Assembly: GCA_900554465.1 (NCBI GenBank)
Contig: USHF01000070.1
Span: 1-7,358 of the forward strand
DNA from: an uncultured Collinsella sp.
GTDB lineage: Bacteria > Actinomycetota > Coriobacteriia > Coriobacteriales > Coriobacteriaceae
DNA length: 7,358 bases
Reading direction: 5' to 3'
How positions within the stretch are numbered: position 1 is the stretch's first letter; every line of letters starts with the position of its first letter. The position numbers were made by a program, and so were the translations under genes. Below, one piece after another: positions 1-6,102 of this stretch. The notes beneath the pieces are model-generated. The model was not told the origin of the DNA. It did no database searches and saw only the letters and a program-made list of their open reading frames with translations.

Positions 1-328
1 CCTCGGACTCGTCGATGTAATCGATCTCGATGGCCTGCAGGATCTGCGCCTCGACAATGTGACCGATGCGGCACTTGGCCATGACGGGGATGGAGACGGC
101 CTCTTGGATGCCCTTGATCATCTTGGGATCGCTCATACGCGAGACGCCGCCTGCGGCACGGATGTCGGCCGGGATGCGCTCGAGAGCCATGACGGCGCAG
201 GCGCCTGCCTCCTCGGCGATGCGTGCCTGCTCGGGAGTGGTGACGTCCATGATGACGCCGCCCTTGAGCATCTGCGCGAGCTCGCGGTTGAGTTTGACGC
301 GATCGGCCTTGCTGGTCTGTTCTACCAT
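1..328 (-). CDS. pdxS: Pyridoxal 5'-phosphate synthase lyase subunit PdxS (5' part, runs off left edge)
   Basis: PdxS condenses ribose 5-phosphate, glyceraldehyde 3-phosphate and ammonia (supplied by the glutaminase PdxT) into PLP, as a cytosolic dodecamer decorated with PdxT. The first 109 residues are present of a protein usually about 290 long. They form the start of the TIM barrel: KGGVIMDV with catalytic Asp28, VMALERIPADIRAAGGVSRM, and PVMAKCRIGH with Lys85, equivalent to the lysine that forms the Schiff base with the pentose (Lys81 in Bacillus numbering). The reading ends in IDYIDESE, also typical of the family. The ATG at 328 is preceded by a GGGAG ribosome binding site. The gene is divergent from a MocR-type regulator, the usual arrangement for pdxR-pdxST loci. 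pdxT would be expected beyond the left edge. The frame is intact and the family assignment is very secure. Confidence 0.97.
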   Translation of the reverse strand, partial: MVEQTSKADRVKLNRELAQMLKGGVIMDVTTPEQARIAEEAGACAVMALERIPADIRAAGGVSRMSDPKMIKGIQEAVSIPVMAKCRIGHIVEAQILQAIEIDYIDESE

Positions 329-473
329 GGTTGCTCCCTTGGTTGGCATGTGCATTGCTTGACGGAACATCCTATCGGGGAGCTGGGTATGGCGAAATAC
401 TCAGTTTTCGAGATAATTACAAGGTCAGACTAATACCAGATTGAACAGCGCGATAAGGTCAGGTGGCAAACAC
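329..473. promoter_or_regulatory. Divergent pdxS-pdxR promoter/operator region
   Basis: This 145-bp spacer must drive both genes outward. It contains an AT-rich core around 391-440. The best -10-like hexamer on the plus strand is GATAAT at 412-417. On the minus strand a weak TTGTAA / TATTTC pair with 17-bp spacing falls in the same core. An 8-bp direct repeat, AAGGTCAG, occurs at 421-428 and 455-462, 34 bp apart. PdxR-type regulators are known to bind direct repeats, so these are candidate half-sites. However, the second copy overlaps the pdxR ribosome binding site, and an 8-bp repeat in a spacer this size can arise by chance. No promoter is convincing to the base. Confidence 0.45.
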
Positions 474-1889
474 ATGCTTGACTACAATTTGGAAAAACGC
501 GGCGAAGCATCGCTCTATGAGTATGTTTACCAGCAAATTCGAGATGATATCGTAGCTGGACGCATTGCGGCGGGGGAACATCTTCCGTCTAAGCGCGCCT
601 TTGCCAGTCATCTGGGAATCAGTGTCATTACCATCGAGAATGCATATAACCAGTTACTTGCCGAGGGCTATATTTGCTCAATGCCGCGTCGGGGCTACTA
701 CGCTTGCGAGCTTCCGGATGCACCGGTTTTGCCTTCGGCTGCGGAGGGCATCGACCGAGATGCCGTCTCCGCGGGCCCCAGCGCACATGAAATCAACGGC
801 CAGGTCGAGCGATTTGATGCGCTTTCTCCTTCCGCTTTGGAGGCGGCGCGGCTTTGGCAAAGCACGCTGCGGGCGACGCTGGCATCCGAAGACGAACGCG
901 AAATCTTTTCGACTGCGCCGGCACAGGGCACCGCTCGGCTACGACGCGCAATTGCTCACCACCTGCGCGGGACAAGGGGTATGAATGTCGACCCCGACAA
1001 CATCGTTATCGGTGCGGGCGCCCAGCTGCTCGATACCATGTTGGTTCAGTTGCTTGGAGCCGACAAGGTGTATGCCGTTGAGGATCCGGGCTATTTGCGC
1101 CTGACGCGCATCTATCAGGCCATGGGCTGCAAAGTTCGACATATCCCGTTGGATGATGAGGGCGTGGTCTTGAGCACTCTGCAGAAAAGCGGGACCGATG
1201 TCCTTCATCTGATGCCGTCCCATCAGTATCCGACCGGCCTTGTGACGAGCATTGCGCGTCGCTACGCGCTGCTCAGCTGGGCCGCCGAGCGACCGGGTCG
1301 GTATCTCATCGAAGATGACTTTGATTGTGAGTTTCGCCTTGCCGGCAAACCGATTCCCGCGCTCGCGTCGATCGATGCCGCCCAGTCGGTTATCTACACC
1401 AACACGTTTTCGAAGAGCCTGTCATCGGCGTTGCGTCTAGCGTACATGGTGCTGCCCGACGAGCTAATGGAGCGGTTTAGGCGCAACCTTGGTTTTTACG
1501 CCTCGTCGGTGAGTTCTGTTGACCAGGTCGCTTTGGCTCGTTTGCTGGAATCGGGTGATTACGAGCGACATGTGAACCGCGTGCGCGTTCGTGCTCGCGA
1601 GGCGCGTGATGGCCTGGCGGCGCTTGTGCGGAAAGCGTTTCCGGCAGGGGAGGTTTCGATCGAGCATGCGGACGCGGGCCTTTACTGCACCGTTGCCCTG
1701 TCCGAGGACGGAGCGGGGAAGAGTTTCGCGAAGGCTCTTGCTGACGCTCGTATTTCCTATGTCAACATCGCCGATTGCCTGTGGACGGGTGATCGGGCAT
1801 CGACTAAGAACGCTCCATCTCGCGTCCTCATACAATACGACGACCTGAGCCCTCAGTCGCTCATCGCTCTTCAAGAGCAGCTGCAATAA
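474..1889 (+). CDS. pdxR: MocR/PdxR-family regulator: GntR-type HTH fused to aminotransferase-like domain
   Basis: This is a PLP-sensing transcription factor, expected to control the divergent PLP-synthesis gene pdxS. The 471 residues begin with a winged helix-turn-helix (about 10-79, with the GntR signature LPSKRAFASHLGISVITIEN and a wing at PRRGYY). A linker follows (about 80-115), then a fold-type I aminotransferase domain to the end. PLP-site features are visible: GAGAQLLDTM (181-190), EDPGY (203-207), HQYPTG (250-255), EDDFDCEFR with the pyridine-binding Asp (280-288), and the Schiff-base Lys314 in NTFSKS. I chose ATG 474, with AGGTGG seven bases upstream, over an in-frame TTG at 441 that would add 11 residues of no family character. 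The MocR family is certain. The PdxR role is inferred from the divergent pdxS, since other MocR members regulate GABA or taurine genes. Confidence 0.93.
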   Translation: MLDYNLEKRGEASLYEYVYQQIRDDIVAGRIAAGEHLPSKRAFASHLGISVITIENAYNQLLAEGYICSMPRRGYYACELPDAPVLPSAAEGIDRDAVSAGPSAHEINGQVERFDALSPSALEAARLWQSTLRATLASEDEREIFSTAPAQGTARLRRAIAHHLRGTRGMNVDPDNIVIGAGAQLLDTMLVQLLGADKVYAVEDPGYLRLTRIYQAMGCKVRHIPLDDEGVVLSTLQKSGTDVLHLMPSHQYPTGLVTSIARRYALLSWAAERPGRYLIEDDFDCEFRLAGKPIPALASIDAAQSVIYTNTFSKSLSSALRLAYMVLPDELMERFRRNLGFYASSVSSVDQVALARLLESGDYERHVNRVRVRAREARDGLAALVRKAFPAGEVSIEHADAGLYCTVALSEDGAGKSFAKALADARISYVNIADCLWTGDRASTKNAPSRVLIQYDDLSPQSLIALQEQLQ

Positions 1890-1895
1890 GCCCAC

Positions 1896-1926
1896 GAAAA
1901 AGGCCCGAACCATGCGGTCCGGGCCT
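1896..1926 (-). terminator. Rho-independent terminator of the rubrerythrin gene, shared convergently with pdxR
   Basis: The arms AGGCCCG (1901-1907) and CGGGCCT (1920-1926) pair perfectly. After one A/C mismatch the inner ACC/GGT continues the stem, closing on an ATGC loop. The A-run at 1896-1901 becomes a U-run after the hairpin on the minus-strand transcript, so it best terminates the rubrerythrin mRNA. On the plus strand there is no U-tract after the stem, so for pdxR it is at best a weak terminator or a 3'-end stabiliser. Confidence 0.85.
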
Positions 1927-1960
1927 CATCGAGCTAGAGGTTATGTCTCAGGCGGTTGGC

Positions 1961-2521
1961 TTAGCCAAAGTAGCGCTTGAGCAGGCCGGCGAAAGCCTTG
2001 CCGTGGCGGGCCTCGTCGCGAGCCATCTCGTGCACGGTGTCATGGATGGCATCGAGGCCAGCGGCCTTGGCGCGCTTAGCAAGATCGGTCTTGCCGGCGG
2101 TGGCGCCGTTCTCGGCCTCAACGCGCATCTCGAGGTTCTTCTTGGTGGAGTCGGTCACGACCTCGCCCAGGAGCTCAGCGAACTTGGCGGCATGCTCCGC
2201 CTCCTCGTGGGCAGCCTTCTCCCAGTACAGGCCGATCTCGGGATAGCCCTCGCGATGAGCGACGCGAGCCATGGCCAGGTACATACCGACCTCGGAGCAC
2301 TCGCCCTCAAAGTTGGCGCGCAGGTCGGCAACGATGTCCTCGGAGACGCCCTCCATCTTGGCGACGCCCACGACGTGCTCGGCAGCCCACTCGAGCTGGC
2401 CCTCCTCCTGCTTCAGGAAACGAGAACCGGGAACGCCGCACTGGGGGCACTTGAAGTCCTCGGGCAGCTGGTCGCCGTCGAACTCTTCCACATAACCGCA
2501 AACGGGGCAAACAAACTTCAT
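1961..2521 (-). CDS. rbr: Reverse rubrerythrin (N-terminal rubredoxin, C-terminal diiron domain)
   Basis: This is a cytosolic non-haem iron peroxidase of anaerobes. It reduces hydrogen peroxide to water, with electrons passing from NAD(P)H-linked reductases through its rubredoxin centre. The 186 residues start with a rubredoxin domain whose Fe(SCys)4 ligands are CPVC (Cys5, Cys8) and CPQC (Cys25, Cys28). A four-helix ferritin-like diiron domain follows, from about residue 45. Its ligands are the glutamates near FEGE (72-74), ExxH at 107-110, glutamates in the 131-137 stretch, and ExxH at 170-173. Classical rubrerythrins carry rubredoxin at the C-terminus; this order is the 'reverse' type known from clostridia. 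The start is ATG 2521, with AAAGGA eight bases upstream. An upstream in-frame ATG at 2614 would add 31 residues of no rubrerythrin character before the canonical MKFVCPVCGY. It is a single-gene unit, convergent with pdxR. Confidence 0.95.
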   Translation of the reverse strand: MKFVCPVCGYVEEFDGDQLPEDFKCPQCGVPGSRFLKQEEGQLEWAAEHVVGVAKMEGVSEDIVADLRANFEGECSEVGMYLAMARVAHREGYPEIGLYWEKAAHEEAEHAAKFAELLGEVVTDSTKKNLEMRVEAENGATAGKTDLAKRAKAAGLDAIHDTVHEMARDEARHGKAFAGLLKRYFG

Positions 2522-2525
2522 GATT

Positions 2526-2540
2526 CGATCCTTTCGATCG
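2526..2540 (-). promoter_or_regulatory. Small hairpin with the rubrerythrin ribosome binding site in its loop
   Basis: On the mRNA strand the sequence reads CGATC-GAAAG-GATCG: a 5-bp perfect stem with a 5-nt loop, four bases before the ATG. The purines of the Shine-Dalgarno (AAAGGA) sit in the loop and at the start of the 3' arm. It could modestly tune translation, but a 5-bp stem is weak and may be incidental. Confidence 0.3.
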
Positions 2541-2605
2541 ATGGCGATGGTGCGCTCGCCCGGTCCCATAAGGGCCCTCTCCGGACGTGCGTCTTGACGA
2601 GTTCT

Positions 2606-2633
2606 ATTATCCATAAATGAGACTGAAAGTGAA
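2606..2633 (-). promoter_or_regulatory. Candidate promoter of the rubrerythrin gene
   Basis: On the minus strand, TTCACT (plus-strand positions 2628-2633) is followed after 16 bp by GATAAT (2606-2611), a sigma-70-like pair. Transcription would start near 2600 and give a leader of about 80 bases. The sequence further upstream (2640-2675) is strikingly AT-rich. It could hold an UP element or a peroxide- or iron-responsive operator, but I see no clear PerR, Fur or DtxR consensus. Confidence 0.4.
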
Positions 2634-2679
2634 GCCTATTAGGAATGATTTTTAATAAAACAATTTTGAGATATGAAGA

Positions 2680-2695
2680 TGTTGATTGATTAACG
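2680..2695. promoter_or_regulatory. Distal operator-like inverted repeat upstream of the alcohol dehydrogenase operon
   Basis: The 16-bp sequence TGTTGATTGATTAACG is an imperfect inverted repeat (TGTTGA, N4, TTAACG). It shares its left half exactly, and its overall layout, with the perfect palindrome at 2744-2759, 64 bp downstream centre to centre. Two related sites on either side of a candidate -10 suggest binding by one dimeric regulator, with possible looping. The regulator is not in the window. Confidence 0.4.
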
Positions 2696-2725
2696 ATTGG
2701 CAGGCCGTCTTTGACCGCCGCTGAG

Positions 2726-2731
2726 TACAAT
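2726..2731 (+). promoter_or_regulatory. Candidate -10 element for the alcohol/aldehyde dehydrogenase operon
   Basis: TACAAT matches five of six bases of the -10 consensus and would place the start near 2738, about 40 bases before the ATG. No acceptable -35 hexamer lies 16-18 bp upstream, consistent with activator dependence. A short inverted repeat, GACCG at 2713-2717 and CGGTC at 2732-2736, brackets it. The call is tentative. Confidence 0.35.
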
Positions 2732-2743
2732 CGGTCGAGCAAA

Positions 2744-2759
2744 TGTTGACGAATCAACA
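2744..2759. promoter_or_regulatory. Perfect 16-bp palindrome just upstream of the alcohol dehydrogenase ribosome binding site
   Basis: TGTTGA-CGAA-TCAACA has perfect 6-bp arms and a 4-bp centre. It ends five bases before the AAGGAG ribosome binding site (2764-2769). As DNA it looks like a repressor operator overlapping the start of the transcript. As RNA it could form a small stem-loop next to the Shine-Dalgarno. The related site at 2680-2695 favours the protein-binding reading. Confidence 0.5.
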
Positions 2760-2777
2760 AATGAAGGAGTTTCCTTT

Positions 2778-3998
2778 ATGCATCTAGCCCGCCGCGCCTG
2801 GTGCCGAACGTATCAAACGGTTTTTCGCATCGCATTGCCGGTGCTGCCCTATACCGAGCCACGCATTTTGGAGCATGCCGAGGATATGCCCGCGGTGCTT
2901 CAAAAGCGCTCGATACAGCGGGTTCTTATGGTAACGGATCCCGGCATTGCCCGTCTGGGGCTCACGGCGCCGCTCGAGACGGCGCTCGCATCCAGGGGAA
3001 TTGGCGTTACGGTCTATGCCGAAACGCGTGCGAACCCCACGGTCTCAAACGTGGAGGAAGCGGCGGCGCTGTATCGCGAGAACGACTGCCGGGCCATTAT
3101 CGGCTTTGGCGGTGGTTCGGCCATGGACTGTGCCAAGGGCGTGGGAGCACGCATCGCGCAGCCAAACAAGCCCATCAACAAGATGCGCGGGCTGCTGCGG
3201 ATTCATCGTCGTCTGCCGCTGCTTATTGCGGTTCCCACTACCGCCGGTACGGGAAGCGAAGTCACACTAGCGGCGGTAATTACCGATGGCGAGACGCACT
3301 ACAAGTACCCCATTAACGACTTTGTGCTTATCCCGCGCTTTGCGGTGCACGACCCCGAGTTTACGCGCGGTCTGCCCGCCTCCATTACGGGGCAGACGGG
3401 TATGGATGCCCTGACGCATGCTGTCGAGGCCTTTATCGGGCGAAGCACTACGCCCTATACGCGCAAGATGGCGCGACAGGCGGTGCAGCTCATCCACGAC
3501 AATTTACTCGAGGCCTATGAGCATGGCGACGACATGCGTGCGCGCCGCAATATGCTTTCGGCGGCGTATAAGGCGGGTGTTGCCTTTACGCGCTCCTATG
3601 TTGGATACGTTCATGCCATCGCACACAGCCTGGGCGGGCGTTACGGGATTCCGCACGGCTTGGCCAACGCCATCATCCTGCCGCACATACTTCGCGCTTA
3701 TGGTGACGCCGCCGCCCCCAAGCTTGCCGATCTTGCTCGCATGGCGGGCATTGCGCCGGCTACCGCGCAGGACAGTCTTGCGGCCGAGGCCTTTATCGAT
3801 TGGGTCGACCGCATGAACGAGGCCCTGGGAATCCCCAAATATGTCCTGGGCATTCGCCGCTCCGACATTCCCGAGATGGCGGCGCATGCCGATGCCGAGG
3901 CCAATCCCTTGTACCCCGTTCCTCTTTTAATGGACCGCCTGGAGCTCGAGCATATGTACGAAGTTGTTGCAGGTGGTATGTTTGAGGACGAGAACTAG
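2778..3998 (+). CDS. Iron-containing (group III) alcohol dehydrogenase
   Basis: This is an NAD(P)-dependent, metal-activated alcohol dehydrogenase that interconverts an alcohol and an aldehyde in the cytosol. Length is 406 residues, against about 380-390 for most of the family. The N-terminal part (CRTYQ at 9-13, LPYTEP at 23-28) resembles a clostridial-type subfamily I recall with this extension, so it looks native. The nucleotide-binding domain has GFGGGSAMDCAK (109-120) and PTTAGTGSEVT (153-163). The metal site is complete: Asp210 and His214 in GMDALTHAVEA, His279 in VHAIAH and His293 in PHGLAN, with His283 as the conserved second histidine of HxxxH. ATG 2778 has AAGGAG eight bases upstream. 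It is first in an operon with the aldehyde dehydrogenase nine bases downstream. Substrate cannot be read from the sequence. Confidence 0.94.
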   Translation: MHLARRAWCRTYQTVFRIALPVLPYTEPRILEHAEDMPAVLQKRSIQRVLMVTDPGIARLGLTAPLETALASRGIGVTVYAETRANPTVSNVEEAAALYRENDCRAIIGFGGGSAMDCAKGVGARIAQPNKPINKMRGLLRIHRRLPLLIAVPTTAGTGSEVTLAAVITDGETHYKYPINDFVLIPRFAVHDPEFTRGLPASITGQTGMDALTHAVEAFIGRSTTPYTRKMARQAVQLIHDNLLEAYEHGDDMRARRNMLSAAYKAGVAFTRSYVGYVHAIAHSLGGRYGIPHGLANAIILPHILRAYGDAAAPKLADLARMAGIAPATAQDSLAAEAFIDWVDRMNEALGIPKYVLGIRRSDIPEMAAHADAEANPLYPVPLLMDRLELEHMYEVVAGGMFEDEN

Positions 3999-4007
3999 GA
4001 GGTTGCC

Positions 4008-5387
4008 ATGAACACCGAGGAAATTGCGCGCATCGTCGGCGATCAGCGCACCTACTTTAAGACGCACGCTACGTTTGATGTCGATGCTCGACGTCGCGCT
4101 CTCGTGAGTTTACGCGATACGGTACGGGCGCACGAGGCCGATATTGCCCATGCGCTCAAGACCGATTTGGGAAAGTCGCATGACGAGGCATATATGTGCG
4201 AGATCGGCACGTCGCTTTCCGAGATTCGTCATCAGATTGCGCATGTGGCTCGATGGAGTCGTCCGCGCCTGCGTCCGTGTGACCTCGCTAACGCCGTGAG
4301 CGTGTGCAAGACGCAAGCCGTGCCCTATGGCGTCACGCTCATCATGGCGCCCTGGAACTATCCGTTTTTGCTGACGCTCGAGCCGCTCGCTGGCGCCCTT
4401 GCCGCAGGCAATACCGTCGTCATCAAGCCGAGCGCCTATGCGCCGGCTTCGAGCGCGGTGCTCAGGCAGATTTGCGAGGAAGCATTTGATCCGCGCCTGG
4501 TGACGGTCGTCGAAGGCGGGCGTGCCGAGAACGAAGCGTTGCTCGACGAGTGCTGGGACAAGATTTTCTTTACCGGTAGCGTTCCGGTCGGCAAGCTCGT
4601 CATGGAGCGCGCGAGCAAAAACCTCACGCCTGTGACGCTTGAGCTGGGCGGAAAGAGTCCCTGCATCGTGGATGCGACGGCAAACTTGAAGGTCGCGGCA
4701 CGCCGCATCGCCTTTGGTAAATGGCTCAACGTGGGCCAGACCTGTGTAGCGCCCGACTATCTGCTGGTCGATATGCGCGTGCACGACGAGTTGCTGGGCC
4801 TCATCAAGGAAGAGGTCCGTCGCATGTTTGGCGAGCACCCGCTCGATAACGAGGATTACGGGCATATCGTCAACGCCAAGCATTTCGCGCGCGTGCGCGG
4901 GCTGATCGACCCCGATAAGGTTGTGCTGGGGGGCATGGCGCGCGAGTCGTCGCTCAAGATTGAGCCGACGATTTTAGACGGTGTGGCGCCTGAGGACGCC
5001 GTAATGCAGGAGGAGATTTTCGGCCCCATCTTACCGGTACTGACGTTTGAGAGCCTAGACGAGGCCGAGACGTTTATTACGGATCGTCCGACGCCGCTGG
5101 CCCTGTATATCTTTAGTCGGGATCGCGAGGTTCAGCAGCGCTTTGTGCGCTACGTGCCTTTTGGCGGCGGCTGCGTTAACGACACCATCATGCACTTGGC
5201 TACGAGCCATATGGGCTTTGGCGGCATGGGCGCGAGCGGCATGGGGCAGTACCATGGCCGCGAAAGCTTCGATACGTTTAGCCACAAGAAGAGCATCGTG
5301 AACAAGGCAACCTGGCTGGACGTGCCATTCCGCTATGCGCCCTACGCAAGCTGGAAGCACAAGTTCGTGCGCATGTTTGTGCATTAG
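4008..5387 (+). CDS. NAD(P)-dependent aldehyde dehydrogenase, class 3-like
   Basis: It oxidises an aldehyde to the carboxylic acid with NAD(P)+, presumably the aldehyde made or used by the adjacent alcohol dehydrogenase. At 459 residues it is short, like the ALDH3/YwdH group, rather than the roughly 490-500 of other classes. All key sites are present: APWNYPF with the oxyanion Asn117, cofactor Lys140 in VVIKPS, FFTGS (187-191), the general base Glu212 in ELGGKSP, nucleophile Cys246 in GQTCVAPD, and EEIFGP (335-340). The C-terminus FSHKKSIVNK is typical of class 3. A general-base Glu argues against a CoA-acylating enzyme, which normally lacks it. The ribosome binding site AGGAGG (3997-4002) overlaps the upstream stop codon, implying translational coupling. 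No clear terminator follows the gene. Confidence 0.95.
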   Translation: MNTEEIARIVGDQRTYFKTHATFDVDARRRALVSLRDTVRAHEADIAHALKTDLGKSHDEAYMCEIGTSLSEIRHQIAHVARWSRPRLRPCDLANAVSVCKTQAVPYGVTLIMAPWNYPFLLTLEPLAGALAAGNTVVIKPSAYAPASSAVLRQICEEAFDPRLVTVVEGGRAENEALLDECWDKIFFTGSVPVGKLVMERASKNLTPVTLELGGKSPCIVDATANLKVAARRIAFGKWLNVGQTCVAPDYLLVDMRVHDELLGLIKEEVRRMFGEHPLDNEDYGHIVNAKHFARVRGLIDPDKVVLGGMARESSLKIEPTILDGVAPEDAVMQEEIFGPILPVLTFESLDEAETFITDRPTPLALYIFSRDREVQQRFVRYVPFGGGCVNDTIMHLATSHMGFGGMGASGMGQYHGRESFDTFSHKKSIVNKATWLDVPFRYAPYASWKHKFVRMFVH

Positions 5388-5511
5388 AATCAGATGGTGT
5401 AGCGACAAACGGTCGAAAAGACACGAGGTGGGGCGAATTTGTGTCCGCGCGAGTTCGTAGACTTCTCTATAAGGTTAAACGCCGGTTTATCCGGCCGTTA
5501 GGGGAGTTGCT
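5388..5511 (+). promoter_or_regulatory. Spacer before the HIRAN gene, with possible promoter and 5' UTR hairpin
   Basis: I find no rho-independent terminator for the dehydrogenase operon here, only a weak GACAC (5420-5424) / GTGTC (5441-5445) pairing. TATAAG at 5468-5473 is a fair -10 element but lacks a recognisable -35. A hairpin, GCCGG-TTTAT-CCGGC at 5481-5495, extendable by three pairs past one bulged C, sits directly before the AGGGGAG ribosome binding site (5500-5506). It has no U-tract, so it is a leader structure rather than a terminator. Confidence 0.35.
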
Positions 5512-5838
5512 ATGTACGAGCCTTCACGTGTTCTTCTGTCGTTTCATATTGCGGGATTTCAGTATGCCGATGGCGCCTTGGTCTTGGGCGATCTTAAAGC
5601 GGGCGATAAACTGACGCTGTGCGCCGAGCGCGATAATCCCCATGACTCCGAGGCGGTTGCAATCTACTATGGCAAGACCAAACTTGGCTATGTTCCGGGA
5701 AACGAGGTCGGCCCGCTGTCCTTGATGATGTATTACGGCCACGATGACGTATTTGAGGCCCGCGTGCAACAGGTCGCTCCCGAACGCAGCCCGTGGCATC
5801 AGGTGCGCGTTGGACTCTACGTGGTGGATGCTCGCTAG
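5512..5838 (+). CDS. Stand-alone HIRAN-domain protein
   Basis: HIRAN domains bind DNA, notably single-stranded 3' ends in eukaryotic HLTF, and in bacteria occur alone or fused to nucleases or helicases. The 108 residues are essentially one HIRAN domain and nothing else. The opening FHIAGFQYADG (11-21) is followed by LKAGDKLTLCAERDNPHDSEAV (28-49), with the family's hallmark G-D-L-R-E-x-x-N-x-x-D-x-x-A spacing. KLGYVPG (57-63) comes next, then a final strand region, VRVGLYV (98-104). There is no signal peptide or membrane segment. The start has AGGGGAG five bases upstream. It is followed after 18 bases by a tiny charged protein gene and then by a phosphoesterase gene. The domain is confidently assigned; the cellular role, perhaps DNA-end recognition or repair, is inference. 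Confidence 0.87.
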   Translation: MYEPSRVLLSFHIAGFQYADGALVLGDLKAGDKLTLCAERDNPHDSEAVAIYYGKTKLGYVPGNEVGPLSLMMYYGHDDVFEARVQQVAPERSPWHQVRVGLYVVDAR

Positions 5839-5856
5839 TCGGTAAAGGGGACTGCC

Positions 5857-6036
5857 ATGTTTGATGACGACGACCAGTTCGATCTGGCAGACGATCCGTT
5901 TGAGTGGGATATGCTACTCGATGACGATGAGTTGGAGCAGGATCGCAAAAAGCAAAAGGACAAGAATGCCCAGGGTGACGCTTCGAAAAAGCAAGACAAA
6001 CGCCGCCGCGGACTGTTCGGCGGGCTCTTTGGATAA
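5857..6036 (+). CDS. Small charge-segregated protein, 59 aa, function unknown
   Basis: I do not recognise a family. The frame opens at ATG 5857 after a strong AAAGGGG ribosome binding site (5844-5850, six-base spacing) and closes at TAA 6034-6036. Residues 1-29 hold 15 Asp/Glu and no Lys/Arg, with aromatics at Phe2, Phe8, Phe15 and Trp17. Residues 30-51 hold 11 Lys/Arg, ending in KRRR. The last eight residues are GLFGGLFG, two copies of GLFG. All four codons differ between the copies, so the repeat is kept at protein level rather than being a recent DNA duplication. There is no signal peptide or transmembrane helix. It starts 18 bases after the HIRAN gene and 66 bases precede the phosphoesterase start, so co-transcription is likely. 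It is too short for many gene callers and could act as an adaptor or nucleic-acid-binding peptide, which is speculation. Confidence 0.75.
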   Translation: MFDDDDQFDLADDPFEWDMLLDDDELEQDRKKQKDKNAQGDASKKQDKRRRGLFGGLFG

Positions 6037-6056
6037 CCGCCACATCGCTGCGTCTG

Positions 6057-6062
6057 TATACT
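6057..6062 (+). promoter_or_regulatory. Possible internal -10 element before the phosphoesterase gene
   Basis: TATACT, preceded directly by TG, matches five of six -10 bases and lies 40 bases before the chosen start. No good -35 is seen 17 bp upstream. It may give the phosphoesterase its own transcript besides read-through from the HIRAN gene. Confidence 0.3.
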
Positions 6063-6102
6063 TAGCACGAGTTTGACGCGTTGCGAAATGAGGACATGGA
6101 CG

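Noticed and set aside
59..433. Plus-strand open frames at the left edge
   Set aside because: They are antisense to pdxS, whose sequence matches the conserved family including the catalytic Lys and Asp.
441..473. Upstream TTG start adding 11 residues to the PdxR-like regulator
   Set aside because: TTG 441 has no good ribosome binding site and the added residues lack family character. ATG 474 has AGGTGG at proper spacing.
2522..2614. 31-residue N-terminal extension of the rubrerythrin
   Set aside because: The extension is Arg/Asp-rich and unlike the family. The canonical MKFVCPVCGY start has its own AAAGGA, and the region fits a leader downstream of the candidate promoter.
1943..2620. Long open frame of 225 codons on the plus strand, opposite rubrerythrin
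   Set aside because: It is an antisense shadow of a GC-rich gene: Leu/Ala/Gly/His-rich with no motifs, while the opposite strand encodes a complete rubrerythrin with all metal ligands.
2522..2777. Riboswitch in the spacer before the alcohol dehydrogenase
   Set aside because: The predicted leader on that side is only about 40 bases and the visible structure is a 16-bp palindrome, which fits a protein operator rather than a known aptamer.
4110..4883. 257-codon minus-strand open frame inside the aldehyde dehydrogenase
   Set aside because: It is an antisense shadow. The plus strand carries every aldehyde dehydrogenase active-site motif, and the minus product has no recognisable domain.
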